Below are positions 25,101-38,315 of a stretch of DNA of 64,000 bases, one piece after another. Positions within the stretch are counted from its first letter, which is position 1. Each line of letters opens with the position of its first letter. Origin of the DNA: Zhengitettix transpicula. Its lineage: Eukaryota > Arthropoda > Insecta > Orthoptera > Tetrigidae. The stretch lies in contig CM073590.1 of the NCBI GenBank assembly GCA_037074705.1, positions 5,578,001 through 5,642,000 on the forward strand, in the 5' to 3' direction. The position numbers and the translations under genes are program-made. Below the pieces are notes generated by a model, which was not told the origin of the DNA, did not search any database, and saw nothing but the letters and a program-made list of their open reading frames with translations.

Positions 25101-26329
25101 ACTCTAATCTTTGCGAACAGAGTACTCGTGCACACACACGCTCTGCGAGAGAGCATTCCTGTGTTTGACTTGTCGTCAAGTGAACAATCAACGAAACCAG
25201 TTTGTTTCAATCGTGCTTTTAAACCGCCTTGCAGCTGTGCCGCTTTGTACTTGGAGCACATGGAATAATTAGCGTTTATTGCAACTGTTGCGGAATCGCA
25301 GATACAAGTTCTACGGCTTATTTACGCAGCAATATGCGATTTCTGTTTCATAAAACACGATTAACAAGCTGGGGTGGCAGAAATCTCTAGCGATACTTCT
25401 GAGTAACAATGTTACAAATTCCGGCGGTTCATTGTTAGCTCACATGGAAATTCAAATACACAAATTTTTCTCTCAAAGTCTCGTAGAATTCGCACAAGTC
25501 TACTTCAAATACAACAGTTATATATATATTCGTGTATTATATTTGTGCTTCTTCTAAAGTGCATTGAATGCATTTTCGTGAAAATACTGTTACGAAATGT
25601 AGGGCTTCCGTTTCTCGTCCTTTAAATTTATTTGATTGAAATAATAAGAACGGAAATATGTATTTTACTAATTCTTTGTAAAAATCTAGTGATACATTAT
25701 TTATCTGGACTATATTCAACTAGTTATCCAAACGAGAAGTTAAACGCTCGCAACAAAATCACGATTCATTCAAAAAATTAGACTGTTGTCCTTATTCACC
25801 AAAGAATCGGTAAATGACTCCATTTAAAATATTTCAATAACGTTAATTCACTTGTGGAAGATTCATAGTATTAAATAAAGAAATAATATACTGATGATAT
25901 AAATAAAAAGAGTTGTTTGTGTTTATTTTAGCAGTTAATTTTATCTGTTATTTGACCATTTATTTATGTAATGAATATAATTTTAACACAGATAAATTAA
26001 TAATTGTCAGAAATGTTTCTGCTTCAAGATAACAATATATATTCACAAATTTCAACAATGTTTAAATATTTTTCTGGTGCAATTAGCATTATTACTTATA
26101 ACTGCCAATAAATATGAAAGATTTTTAAACATTTATTCAATTTAATTTCGATGGTTTAATAAATAACAACAAACGCTCATGTTTAATGGCACTTATATCT
26201 TTTTAGGAGATAGAACTTTTCCTGAAATTATTGTTTAATATTTTCAAGTTGCATTTTCTGTGAAAGAAATCTGTCCCCATGTACGTTATGGTCGTGTTGT
26301 CAATAATCGTCAACGTTAAGGGCCGTTCA
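22165..26329. other. No gene recognised
   Basis: AT-rich with scattered short ORFs and no motif. A less AT-rich patch at 22830-23040 and another at 25040-25260 (with a minus ORF of about 100 codons, 24956-25261) do not match any family I know. A TA run is at 24651-24669. Confidence 0.45.
24501..24525. repeat. Perfect 25-bp palindromic hairpin
   Basis: TTGATCAATTG and its exact reverse complement CAATTGATCAA flank a 3-nt CAA spacer. Perfect 11-bp arms are longer than typical chance palindromes, even in AT-rich DNA. Function is unknown. Confidence 0.8.
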
Positions 26330-26640
26330 AACGATCTATTATCCTCTTATCGTTTATTCGGCGCGCCAATATCTAGTCGCTCAGCAGGGCATGTTAACGC
26401 AGGGCGACGTTGTGTTATCTCAAGGCGATGAGCCAGGTATCGGCAACGTCGCGAAGGCTCATTGTCTTGCGGGCTTGCAGATATTGCCGGCGTTTCGCCT
26501 GCTTTTAATTTGCTTAAGACTGTGCCGGGAATCTCTCTCTTCTCTTCGTTGGCGTTAATGGCTTCCGTTCTTCTCCGCCTTTAAAACCCGCATGGAACCG
26601 ACGAACGACGGCAATTATCCCACCCTCATCTGAATACGAA
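26330..26640. promoter_or_regulatory. GC-richer islet, candidate conserved noncoding element
   Basis: About 310 bp with many CG dinucleotides (TATTCGGCGCGCCAATATCT, AAGGCGATGAGCCAGGTATC, GCAACGTCGCGAAGGCTC) in an AT-rich setting, with no long ORF and no match to the repeats in this window. It begins with GGGCCGTTCAAACG, which also resembles the outer end of some cut-and-paste transposons. Function cannot be decided from one sequence. Confidence 0.3.
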
Positions 26641-29289
26641 AATATCCAATGAAAAATAAGGGCAAAATGCAACGTTAATATTAACTTAAAACTACATTCT
26701 ACAAGATCCCAATAAATGCTTCACACTTAACGGCTTTTTAAAGAATACAGAAATTTTTATGATGGATTTAAACTTACCGTCTTTACAATTCGCGTTAAAT
26801 AACAATAAGTAAGTTCTTTTAAAGATATTTAGAATATTTGTGTATTATACACAGTATTTGTAATTTATCCAAATATTTTTCATTTATATATATGAAAACT
26901 GTATGCATATTATGCTAATACTCGCTACATTGAACTGCATGAATACAGTTTGCCAACGGTCGTCTTCCAAATGTTCATCTTTGACTTGCCAAATAACAAT
27001 CCTGGTGCTCACTTAATATTTCGTGGTTTCCAAGAACAGAACTCTCTCTGACAATTCTATATATACTCTCCTATGTTATTCCCCTGTCATTCCAGGTATA
27101 TTTCAAATCAACTTAATCTCCATTTTCATACAGTAATTCATTACAACACCAATCTAATCCTTTATGGCAGTGTTTCCGCTCAATTGACCTAATTAAATTA
27201 TAGGGAGAATCGTTGAAAATATTTTCCACGTTTTAGTCCCAAATATATTACTGAACGTATACATTGGTTATGTATCACAATCATCATTTATGCATTTTGC
27301 ATTAAAATATAATTCATCGTGCTCGAAATACACACTAGTTGGTCATTATTCTACGGTAGCCGCGGATGAGAAGTTTTATAAATACTTGTACACTTTCTCT
27401 TATTCAGAAAAATATTTATAAATATTCTGTGAATGCTGCTACTGGATATTTTGAAAATGTCAAAACTTTCTTTGAGATAATGTTTTAAAAAGCATTGTGA
27501 CAACAACAGCCCCAAAATTAATCAGTGCTGTCGTTTTCCTTTCATTTTCTACTCACACGCAATTGTAAGGAAGAAATTACGGTAATAATTGAAAGTAAGT
27601 TTTTTAAACGCTTTGCTTAATGCTATTAAAATAGTTTGTTATGTTTTTGTAGTGATAAAATACGCATTATTGAAATAATTATTAGTGTGAAGCAATCTTT
27701 TTAATATTTATTTTAGGATTTAAATTATTATATCATCATTACTAAACTGATAAAAAAATTCAATTTTTAGACTTTCGATTGCTATGAAACAAATCTTATT
27801 AAATATATAAAATAGACAATCCACATCTGAAATATATTTTTCATTAATAAGCCAATACATTTTCGAAATATTGAGCATGATGAATAAATAACCTTATAAA
27901 AGTTTAATATGAGTTCTGACTTATATTTGTTTAATATGTCCAACCGAATGTCAAAATGTACTTTGAGATGCCATTGATTTACATATGTGGAATAAATAAT
28001 GGCAGTTTCTCGCTATTCGAAATTCCGCTTATAATGACTATTGTCAAATCACAGGAGCTGCACAAATGCGGGTAATCCAAAAGACAAACTAACATTGCCT
28101 CATGGATTCTCTTCCAACTAGTTGCAGCAAACCACCAGAAAAGACAGCTTAAAATTAAATTCGTGCTTATAAACCTGCCGGCTGTTCTTTTCATTCTTTT
28201 CAAATAAGTGAGTTAATTTCAAAGCATGTCACACTTTGCCAAATAGCAAAAGTTTTTATTTGTACGAAACAAAGGACAAAGCGGTGACATATTTTTAATC
28301 TAATTTGGAATGCATTGCTTTATAAACACTGTTTATATCTAAACAGAAATTTTCCTAGTCAAGGGAGACAGTCTTCTTGGAACATTTAAATCCACAGCAG
28401 CCGTTGTCAAGAAGTGCAGAGGTCGCGACTTAGCGCGGAGATATACCGTCGGCGCATTACTTCCAGGCTATTAAGCTGACAGTGACACACGATAACCTTC
28501 GCCAGCAATGCTGCAAGAGGAATGAGGCTGGCAGGTGGTTTCTGCCTGATGGCGATTGCTGTGAATATGGCCAACAAGCAAATATACTCTGATAATTACA
28601 TTAAAATGATTAGTCTGCCAGCTTAATATACAGTAACGTGTGTTCAGAGAAAAGATCACATATGTCTTGGTTAAAAGTAGAATATGTCAAACGACCGGCA
28701 AAAATACGTACAATATCGTCAGATAAATATTTATATATCTTTTCAAAAAATAATTAAATTTTTAACATTCTGAAATATAGAGACATCTATCTTTTTCACA
28801 AGGTGCAGACTGAATTTCACCTCGATTCTGCGTCTCTATGTTGTCAATATAATGCTATACCTTGAAGTCCCTCAAATCCTGAATTCTGCTAGAAGCCTAT
28901 TATTTTTTTCTCCTAAATTTTTTAAGCATTGTAAGCAACACATGTCAATAATGTGAGGTGTTCCATCATATATGACAGATATGATCGTCTTCGTAACAAC
29001 TAATTTATTTTTCTACTTATTCTTAGAAATCATATTTCGTTCATGCGTTTATGATTTTACACCTTAAATATCCACTTTTATAACATGGTATTTCTTCATA
29101 TTCAATTGATATCCAGTCTTGATATAAATATAATACAATATTATATGCCGAATTGATTAAAAAATTTTCAAGGTTTTAAAAAATTATAATTCCCTTAAAA
29201 ATATATGTACCACCAGTATGAATTTTACTACTTTGATAATGCCAATTAAACAGGCTATTAATTGTTTTTAATATAATTAAATTGTTAGC
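26641..29289. other. No gene recognised
   Basis: AT-rich. A less AT-rich islet at 28380-28560 (GGTCGCGACTTAGCGCGG) has no named feature. ORFs at 27979-28203 and 28471-28659 (both minus) show no domain. Confidence 0.45.
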
Positions 29290-29720
29290 TGTACGAATGC
29301 GTAAAGGCGACAATGAAGGCGGGTTTTTCCTTTGTTCAACAATGGAGACCACGCGAGTTTCAATTCAGTATGCACGTGGACAAGACCAGTCTGCTGCGAG
29401 GAACGGCACATTTCAAACGTAAAAGTCTGATGATCTTAAGTCTGGAATCGGCTATGAGAGATGAAACAGTTAAAAGTCGACGGGGAGATATAATACATTT
29501 GCGTTCACCTAGGGCAACGAACAGTAAAGTTTGCAGATATAAAGTACGAATGGCGAGATCCTGTATTTCTACATGAAAGCAAACAACATTTTCACGGAGA
29601 GATTTACATAATAATTTGCACAATGAAGCAAATGGTTGCTTCACGCTGATTGAACAATTATCTCATAGACGGGACCGACAACCACTTGCAGACCAAAGGG
29701 GGCGGCTCATCCGAGGTTCC
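29290..29720. other. GC-richer islet with ORFs on both strands
   Basis: Frames of 87 codons (29313-29576, plus) and 94 codons (29360-29644, minus) overlap in opposite directions. Neither has a motif I recognise. Because both strands are open, the openness probably reflects base composition. This is possibly a conserved noncoding element or an unknown exon. Confidence 0.3.
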
Positions 29721-30310
29721 AGATAGCAGAGGACGAGTATTTTAATCGTGTGTATTAAAATTTTCAATTAAGTGTAGAGTCCGTGTAAAAATGGCCTTTT
29801 AGTGTCGTAGTTTTCAAACTACAAGAGAGATCTGGTACCAGACAGACGGTCCGTGAGTAACAATACTTTTATACAAATTTGTAAACGATAATTATAAAGG
29901 TATAGTCATATTTCGTTCAGTTTTCGTTTCGTTAAGTTTTCTTTTCACTCATTTTCATATTGTTTTATGTTAACTTTTTATAATTGAATAGTTAAATGTC
30001 AGGTTATACATCAATTTTGTTCTAATTATCAAAACCAAGTTTTGTAAGAGATTCGACGAATTTGATTGTAATGATATAAGAATTATATGTTCATAAATGT
30101 CACGAATTAATAAATGAAAATTAAAGTATTTGTTTTAAATGGATGAAATTCGGCATGAAAAATGTGTTTTGTAAATTGTAAAATTTATCAACAGTAATAA
30201 ATTTCTTTTAAGGTTTAGTAAATGTTGTTAATTGATTCATTTAATTAGTGCTGTCCAGTTGTTTATTACATTAATGGCTTCCTAAACGTGGGGCAAATTA
30301 ATCGATTATC

Positions 30311-30353
<43 letters not shown>

Positions 30354-31642
30354 CTTTTAATTTTATATGAACAAATTTTGTACATATATAATTGCCAAGT
30401 ACTTTCAAATTAATTACGTGCAAGGTGTCGGAGCGGTATTCCGTGGAGGTTTCGTTTGTCAGACGGTCACGTTAATTAAGATATTCCCTGGGATCCTCCA
30501 ATACTTGAAGCTCGCCTTAGGATAAAGTCCAATGCAACTAATGTTCACTTCCCCGGCAATTTCTCAAAAATGAGCAGAGAAAACGAGGCTAAAATTACCG
30601 AATGTATTATTGTTATTAACAATGTTCCGTGTATTAGACATCGGTTTTTTGGTTGTTTGGCCACGTGTAGTTTCGGCGCAATTATCAGTTATAATAGAAC
30701 GATTAGAACATTTTTTATTGATCATCCAATTTTCCTCAATTTGTTAGTTGTGGCAACTTAATTACATCAACTCTTTCATTATTTCATAAGCAAAGGTATG
30801 AGGAATATTGCGTGGTTCTCAAAATTAAATCCCGTTAGGGCGAAATATTTTGCTCTCCTGCTAGTTAGTGGCAACAGTTCACAAACTTTAGACATTCCTT
30901 CAGTTTAAGTATCGTATAATATTAGAATTTATTGATGGTTAATAATAACACCGTAACGGAATATTAAAAACCGAAACATGGACAAATGTTTAGTTTTCAT
31001 AAATAAACGTACGCGAACGAAAAGGGATTTTACATTACACGGTTTTATTGTTGTTGCGATTTGACGCATGAATGCTATTTTGTAAATAAGCAATCAGCAA
31101 ATTGATATACAAGCCTTATAAAAATTTTCCATACAAGAACCGGGAAATGTTTTAAAATAAAGCTCACCCAAATAGTCCGAGATACTAGGTTCGATATGTG
31201 GGTCCAGATGGTATCCATCCTGATCCTTTAATTTAATTATAAAAATTGTACATATATGCAAGTAAGGAAAACAAGTGACTTAAAATAAATAAGAATACTT
31301 GTTCCAAAAATATTAACAATAAAGAACTGAAGAAAAATAAAATTTGGTTCCCTATCACTGTAAATAAATCTATTCAATTGTGCCCTTTTGAACCAGAGAT
31401 TAACGTCACGTTCTGCAAATATAGGTGCATCAACGATAATTATTTATGAATAACTATTTATGAAATGTAACACGTACATTTGTTTGGATAAAGAACTTTT
31501 ATCATGCGTTTATACTCCCCAAAAAAACTGCGAGCCTATAGAAGCTTGTGGTATTATTAAGTAAAACTACCCTTTTTTGCACAGTTGTTTATAGGACTGA
31601 TGGAAGTTTTCATAATTATATAAAATTCAAAACAAATAGCAG
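29721..31642. other. No gene recognised; TA microsatellite
   Basis: AT-rich, with a pure TA run at about 30313-30349. A moderately GC-richer stretch at 30420-30560 has no named motif. Confidence 0.5.
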
Positions 31643-32703
31643 TGTCAATTTTAGTATTAATTGATTAATTGGAGCTTTCGACTTATAAAGTCTTATTCAT
31701 CTCTAAAATAAGAAGAAAAAATGTGAATTAATGATCTTATTATATACTGTATATTATAATAGTTATTTTAATAGCAAATTTAAAATATTTAAGTTATTTA
31801 AAAGCGTAATTATTAACTTTTACAACATTAAAAGCATTCAATTCCTATATTTTAACACATTCTAATAAGACGTACGTCCAATAATTATGACAAATAAACA
31901 CTATCAAGTATCTTCAACACTAGCTACTTTCAAGGAACTTGGATGAAAATGAATGCATGAATGTAAGCTTTGCCGGTGTAAATTATGAATAAATTTTTCC
32001 CGGTTGAGCACCAGGTTTAGATTTCTCGATGTTCACGTTTCTGCGGTCATTCTCTTCCGCTATCTTCAGACTATGTCGCTGCATGTCGTTTGCGCCGTAT
32101 TTATCAGGTCGGACTCCAAGAGTCCCTGCTGCGATCTGATTGGCCGTTGAGAATCGCCTGACGACAGTGTCAAGGACAAAAGAATGACCGCAGAAACGCC
32201 AACATCGAGAAATCTGAACCTGGTGCCCAACCGCGAAAAATTTATTAATAATTGGTTACTATTCCATTAATTTATCAGATTTTACTTTATTGAAAATACC
32301 AAAATAATATTTACCTAACCCGCTTCCTTCATTTCTATCATATTCTGTCCCTATTAATATTTATAAATATGATTTCTGCTATTTTTAATTTTAATCTGTT
32401 ATTTTTACAATATAATATCTGAGTATAATCAAAAGGAAAACAATGATTTTTTTGTTTCATAAAGGGTGTTAAGGATTAATTACTTTAGATTTTGTTTAAA
32501 GCTTAATCTTTTTTTCTGTCGTGAATGATAAGCGTTGCGCTTTTAAATAAGTTAACAATTACAAGTATGCTTTTATAATAACTATTATAATATGCAGTGT
32601 ATATTGTAATTATTAATCTCCATTTTTTATTCTGATTGTATAGATAAATATGACTTTATAAGTCAAAAGCTCCAATTAAACAGTAAATAATTAAATTGAG
32701 ACA
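31643..32703. mobile_element. 1.06-kb element with long inverted terminal repeats
   Basis: The left arm contains TTAATTGGAGCTTTCGACTT, then ATAAAGTCTTATTCATCT. The right arm is its reverse complement with a few changes (TGACTTTATAAGTCAAAAGC, then TCCAATTAAACAG at about 32649-32680). Homology continues inward through a TATTATAATAGTTATT block (left about 31750, right about 32580) and a TATTTAAAAGCG block (left about 31794-31806, right about 32540). The arms therefore reach about 170-190 bp. No ORF lies inside. This looks like a foldback or MITE-like element, and a separate foldback (31992-32243) lies between the arms. Confidence 0.6.
31992..32243. repeat. Nested foldback with hammerhead-like core
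   Basis: The right arm reads AGAATGACCGCAGAAACGCC, then AACATCGAGAAATCT and AACCTGGTGC (about 32184-32243). The left arm (31992-32051) is its reverse complement over about 60 bp with only a handful of mismatches. The arms enclose about 130 bp of GC-richer spacer. CTGACGA (32158-32164) followed 28 bases later by GAAAC recalls the PLE terminal motif, but no good helix II is visible between them. I take it as a PLE-like foldback of a different family from the others in this window. Confidence 0.6.
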
Positions 32704-35502
32704 GTTATTTGTGTTGAATTTTATATAATTGTAAAACTATACTTATATTCATAGAAAAGCCATACATTGTTCTTGGATTTAAATGGATGTAATTCAAGTA
32801 CGGTTCAACGCACGATGGATAGTTATTGGAATGATATTTAGAATTGTTGGTGATGGTTTTGACGAGTCGATTTATATTAAATGGAAGAGTAAACATGAGA
32901 AGAAAAACGGTAAACATACGGTTTTAAATCATAATATCAACTTTAAAAATGCAATAGCGTACGTCAGGCATCGAACACAATAATGTACATTCGCGAGAAT
33001 GGCAGGACTGACAATGAGAGAACTGGAACGTAAAAATTCACTCAATATATTCAGCAATTACAGTCGGTTTGGACGACATTTATGAGTTAGAAATATATTA
33101 TGATGGTGATGATGTAATACTGAGTGACGAATAGAATGCCATACCAAAAACCAAAATAAACTGTTGATCGAGGTGCAGTAAAACGGAAATAATTTCATTC
33201 GAGTAATCAGCCTGAAATTCCAGTACATATAATAGAAAAATTATGTTTACAAATATTATTATAAATGAAATGGCAGACTATTCCGGATATTTTTCCAGTA
33301 ATTAGGTATCACCATCACTATATTTAGTCACCCGAAAAATTGCAATCGTAACGAGGCAACGCTTGTTGAACGCGTTCTGTTCAAATATACTTTTTTTAAA
33401 ACTGACACTCGAGCTGCAAAACACGGACGGTGGTGTAATTTTTGAGCGATTTGTTTGGTTCGCGAGTGAAGAGCTTGTTTGGTACAAACAGCGCGGCGGG
33501 TGCTGTGTTACACGCTTGTTTGCAGCGCCCATATGGCACCCGGATTTGCAATCACCGACCCTCGCAAATGAAAACGACCCGAGGGGCTAACGCCGGTTAA
33601 GAGGAGTTCTCATTCAAAGCCATCTTCAGATACAAGCAGCGTTTTCATTTGAGTCATCAAGATATCTGCTTTCAGAAAACGTTATAAAAGGAATAGAAGA
33701 TCAAACCCTTTGCAGTGGAAGAGGTTACCATGGATTTATAAAAAATTACCAGAGTATATGCTTACATGTCAGCGTACATTGAAAGGTTCCCTTGGAACTT
33801 CAAAATGAAGATGTAAAATGAGTAAAGTATGTACGCGCACGCAGTTACGTCCAACATTAGGAACCACGAAATTCTAGAGTGTAATATAACCAGGAAAAAC
33901 TGTCAAACCAATGAACTATTTATTTCAGACTACTGCAGTAATTTACAAATACAACAACAAATACATCATTGTAGGATGCACGACCATTTACGCATTTAAG
34001 TTCTTGAAGAGGCAACAAATGGAGCTTGAAAATCTTGTGGCTAAGTAATGTCATACTAGACTTTTTTTTAATATACAGAAAAATTTTTAATCCAAAGATT
34101 TTACAATTGTGGTACATTGATGACTTTAACATGTTAAAATTAACTTGAAGAAATGTAGTTGTTTCTTGAGTGAGTGAGTTATGAGTCATTTTTTATATAT
34201 ATTGTGGTAATGTTAGTTATTTAATAAACAAAATTTTACGACTTTTATTATCGGCTGCGTAAATATGAGGCCATTTTATTGTAGCTTAAGGATTGTCTAC
34301 AAGAATATGGAGCCTATAATTCTTGCTTGCTAGAGTTGCATTGTTGTCTCAGGATGCACTGAGACGTACGGGACTTAAGAATTCATAGTTGCTTGGACAA
34401 GGAAGGCGAAATATGTGTTTTTTGGAGTCCCTGATTCAAAGTTCCTGGTACCTTATTTGAGCAAGTGTGATTAGGCAGAAGAGACATCTTTAGAATTACA
34501 AGTCGACAGTCTGAAGTATATTCATGCAATTATGAAAGTTTTAATAAACAAAGTTATCAACAGTTATGGGCAGGAAGTGTTTTGTGTTTGAAAACTACAA
34601 AATTCTTAAATTCAGTGAAATATGGACTTTCTGTTATGTGTTTAACAAAAATCGAGTGAGGTCGAGCCCAGCCGAACAGCTAAGGGTAAAGTAAACAAAA
34701 AAAGAATTTATTAATTGTAAACTTAATGTGTAAATATAATTATCGTCATATTTAGTATTTCAATAATTATTTAAGTCAGAATTTTGTTGCATTGTACGTT
34801 TTTCATAGTCATTTTGTAACAATCTTTATTGGAGGCCCGATAGGCGGCCCTGAAATAAGCCGTGGCACATTACCAACTTGTAAAATTTCAATTGAGATAA
34901 GAATTTGATTTTAACTAATTAATTTTGTGTTATATTCTGAATTCTTGTTTTCATTTAAAATCCTATCATTTTAACTTTTAATTTGTTTATAACGTAAGTC
35001 TTATCTTCACTTTAAAACCTCATGAAACAAATTTAATAAAACAAATGATTATTACATTTTGGTTCTCCAATGCGGGGCAAAACATTTAAAAATTAATCAT
35101 TTGATTGTGTTTATTAATTTTTGTGGTCCAACAAGTTACAAAGCGGAGTTTTTTATTTTGTGATATTCTAGTAGACGTGAATTCCAATTTTCACATAGCT
35201 TAGTAAAGGTCATGCAACTTGAAACTGAGAACGTGACATTTAATCTACATTCAATCAACATATGGTTTTTAAAATCAATGCACGTTTTCCGCAAGTGTGA
35301 TGTAAAATTTTGTTAGCTTCACTTATGCTTTTCGTATAGCTGACGGTCTGAAAGAAAATTCCTTATCTCAATTTTATCAAAAATAATCTCATTTTAAAAG
35401 TTAAATATATTAAATTCTGAGAAAACTCAATTACTTGCGTATATGTTCATAGGATATTTAAAAACAATGAGAGACGAAAAACATAAATAATGAAAAAATT
35501 TA
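32704..35502. other. No gene recognised
   Basis: AT-rich. At 33360-33600 a GC-richer islet has ORFs open on both strands and no recognisable domain. ORF 33920-34189 (minus) is also without a motif. Confidence 0.45.
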
Positions 35503-35640
35503 CGTCTGATTGAAAATTAGTAATAAGAAAGATAGTGAAATACAGACAAAATAAGTGTTAATATAAATACCAGATAACGTTCCTGGGTATTTCTATTATC
35601 ACTTATTTGGTCTCTTTTTGGCTACCTTTCTTATTATTTA
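35503..35640. repeat. Head-to-head pair of PLE terminal segments
   Basis: The left arm (TACGTCTGATTGAAAATTAG, TAATAAGAAAGATAGTGAAA, TACAGACAAAATAAGTG, ATATAAATACCA) is the minus-strand form of the segment seen at 56740-56815 and 63205-63290. The right arm (GGGTATTTCTATTATCACTT, ATTTGGTCT, GGCTACCTTTCTTATTATT) is the plus-strand form. The centre (AACGTTCCTGGG) retains little of the hammerhead core. A noncoding, minimal PLE derivative. Confidence 0.6.
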
Positions 35641-37739
35641 AACCATGAATAGTTCGTATCTGTCTTTGGCATAAATATTAAATTACAGCCAAATTCATGA
35701 TTAATGACAAAGAAAATTGGTTTTAATAATAATTAAAAATATTCGCAGTGTAGACCTTCTGTGATTTTCATGATTCGTTTAATAAATCAAATTAAGTGAC
35801 GCTCTCTTTAAATTCCCTTACAAGTTTTGCATACTGTAAATATAATCTATTAGATAAACTTTTAATATAAAGAAATAAAAAATGTATACAGTTAATTTCA
35901 CCACACGCACTTTTATGATGCAAAGATAAAACAAACAAGTGTGTAACAGCAAAAGACTGCCTTAACATAGATAAAGTGTGAAACTTGAATATTATGTAAC
36001 TTGTTTCGTAAACGACACGTTACTCTGTTATTAATAAGTAATTGAAAAAATGCTTTTAATTCACTAATTGGATAATGACCGAAATTATGTAAATATTAGA
36101 ATTCAAATTCTGAATGATGAAATATCTTAATAGTGTGAATGCATTTTGGTATAACGAAAGGTATAAGTAAAAAAACTGAAGTGAAATTGTAATTTAGAAA
36201 ATCTTATTGATGGCGCCACAATGGAAAATAAATATTTGCCGTCGAGTGTGTGGGAAAATTGGTGAAACAATAGATTACAAACATGGGGTAGGGAGAACTA
36301 TTTGGCAAACAAGCGTTAACAACGCCGTTATGGCTACCAAGCCAATTTTTGGCAGACATGCAGAAAACAGCATTCGTCTACGAAACAACGGTTATGGGAA
36401 TACATGTTTAAATGAAATATATCATGCGCATCACTGTGATGCTCAGCGACAAATGAAACGCGAATCGGAAAAAGGAGGAAGACAGACAGCTAATGGGAGG
36501 AAGAATAAACACGGACGCGTATTTCGGAAAGTCTTTTGTTTTCGCAAAGGGTTTGAGAGACGAATGGAAGTTGTATTTTGGGGAAATATGAGGTGAATAG
36601 GCGAACGAATTGTTTGTTTAATCTCTATTGTGCTGGCAGATGTCCCTGTTTCCAATATTTGTGACCCATTATTGCTGGTGTTGGATGAGTATGTGCGGCG
36701 AGGAAGGATCGTAACATACAATAGCAGCGACGGAGCAACTGTATAGCATTGTTGCAGACGTTTAATCCATTATAACTCATTCTGCTGATTGCTTTCAACA
36801 TGAAATTTTAAAAAAAAACAAATGAAGTTTCGGCAAAAAATTGTATTTCATCAATACAAAAATTTTCAAAGTAAATAAATAATTTAAAATTAGTGAATTG
36901 TATTTTGTAATTATAATTATTATTTTTGTTTTTAAATACCAAATACTATAGTTGCCTAAAACCTTTCGAACTTTCTACAAAATTATAATTACTCTTTTCG
37001 TAATTATATACAAAAGTTGTTACTATTTCATGTCTGTTAAAACATTACTAAGTCAGTATCAGCTTATCTGCGTTCTGATTCGTGCCCTTATACCCTTTTT
37101 TCACATAATTTTTAAAAGTACAATGAATAATCAAAATTGTTTCCCACATTTCTGTGATGATAGATAATTTATTTTAAGTTTCTGGTTTAAGAAGAGCACT
37201 ACATCACTGTTTCTTTGTATTCTATTACTCAAATATATGGGATCATTTTACCTAGTTGACGATGTACAATGACGGCTTACTTGACTTGATATTATGAAAG
37301 CGTCTGTAAAACAAAAAATTCTTTAAACAATATTCTAGATTCCCCATTATGCATTTACAATTATTTAATATTATATGATTCTCTGATTTAACAGTCGAAA
37401 ATGAAACACTTGTACTAGCTTTTCAACAGCATTTATTCAAATTAAGAAGCTTTCGCACGACCGCAATAATCATCATCTTGATACGTATTTTTTTTATGTG
37501 CTAACCAAATTCAAAAATACAATATCAGTTCAAATTATTAAATCTCATATAGATTATTAATTCTTACATAAAAAACTACTTTTGTTCTAAAACATGATTA
37601 TGGCGTCTAGTCGAAACCTCTTTAATTTGGATAAAAAACTTTAGCAAAATTTAGTTCAAGTGTTTAATTTTCGATTAATAAACCAGAATTGCAAGAATCA
37701 TAGTATAGAGAGCGTAAGTTTTCCCGTCGTATATTCTGT
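35641..37739. other. No gene recognised
   Basis: AT-rich. An ORF of 129 codons at 36207-36596 (plus) is the longest in this stretch and is rich in R, K, G and N, but has no motif I can name. An opposing ORF covers part of it. At 37440-37490 GCTTTCGCACGACC and ATCATCATCTTGAT may be a further decayed PLE-type terminus on the minus strand. Confidence 0.4.
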
Positions 37740-37879
37740 ATAAAGAGTTCTCGGGTTTCCGGTCGGGTAACGTAATTAGTTAAACACACAGTTCACCTGA
37801 CGAAGATGGCGGTGTCAGCCATGGAAACGTTGTGTTTAACTAATTACGTTACCCGACCGGAAACCCGAGAACTCTTTAT
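37740..37879. repeat. Perfect 49-bp inverted repeat around a hammerhead-like core
   Basis: Arms 37740-37788 and 37831-37879 are exact reverse complements over 49 bp. The 42-bp loop holds CTGACGA (37797-37803), a hairpin ATGGC / GCCAT and GAAA (37824-37827). The arms would act as an extended helix I closing a hammerhead-like core. The bases after a minimal helix III read UG, not UH, and there are unpaired AG and G around helix II, so cleavage is doubtful. Perfect arms suggest recent formation. The short frame at 37806-38000 that crosses the right arm is unlikely to be a gene. Confidence 0.8.
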
Positions 37880-38155
37880 TCATAGTATATTGTTTTTTTT
37901 AGTAATATTCAAAAATCTGAAAAATAATTACAATTATTGTATACAATATATATTGAAAAATTGTGAATCTCTGTATACGCATTCGTTAAAAATATATTAA
38001 AGTGTCTTTTAAATATTAAAATCCTAAGGCAATGTTAGAAGCACGATGTCAACCTCTACTCGTGGAAATTCAACTCTCCACCTATAGATAAATAAATAGT
38101 AGAATTAACGCTGCTTTTTCCTTCATTCAAGTGCTAAACAAATGGTTATTATTAG

Positions 38156-38226
38156 ACAGTCCGCAGGCGTGGGCTGAGTGCTAGCGTGTGAGCCTGTAGA
38201 ATTACGGACTCGTGTACGAGTCCCAC
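38156..38226 (+). mobile_element. tRNA-like SINE head
   Basis: GTGGGCTGAGTGCTAGCGTG resembles a pol III A box (TRGYNNARNNG type) with one extra base. About 40 bp downstream GTGTACGAGTCCC resembles a B box (GTTCGANNC) with one mismatch. Acceptor-stem pairing is not visible, so this is not a functional tRNA. It is most likely the tRNA-derived 5' part of a SINE or a tRNA pseudogene. The 3' limit is unclear. Confidence 0.4.
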
Positions 38227-38315
38227 TTAACACAATTCTTATTCAGTTACTTGGCTTACTTTTCAGTTTCGAAACTTAGTTACTACAATTACAGTACTAG
38301 AATATTCCCCGACTG

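Noticed and set aside
36207..36596. 129-codon ORF as a gene
   Set aside because: No motif, an opposing ORF overlaps it, and the composition (many R, G, N, K) is not convincing. A search could change this.
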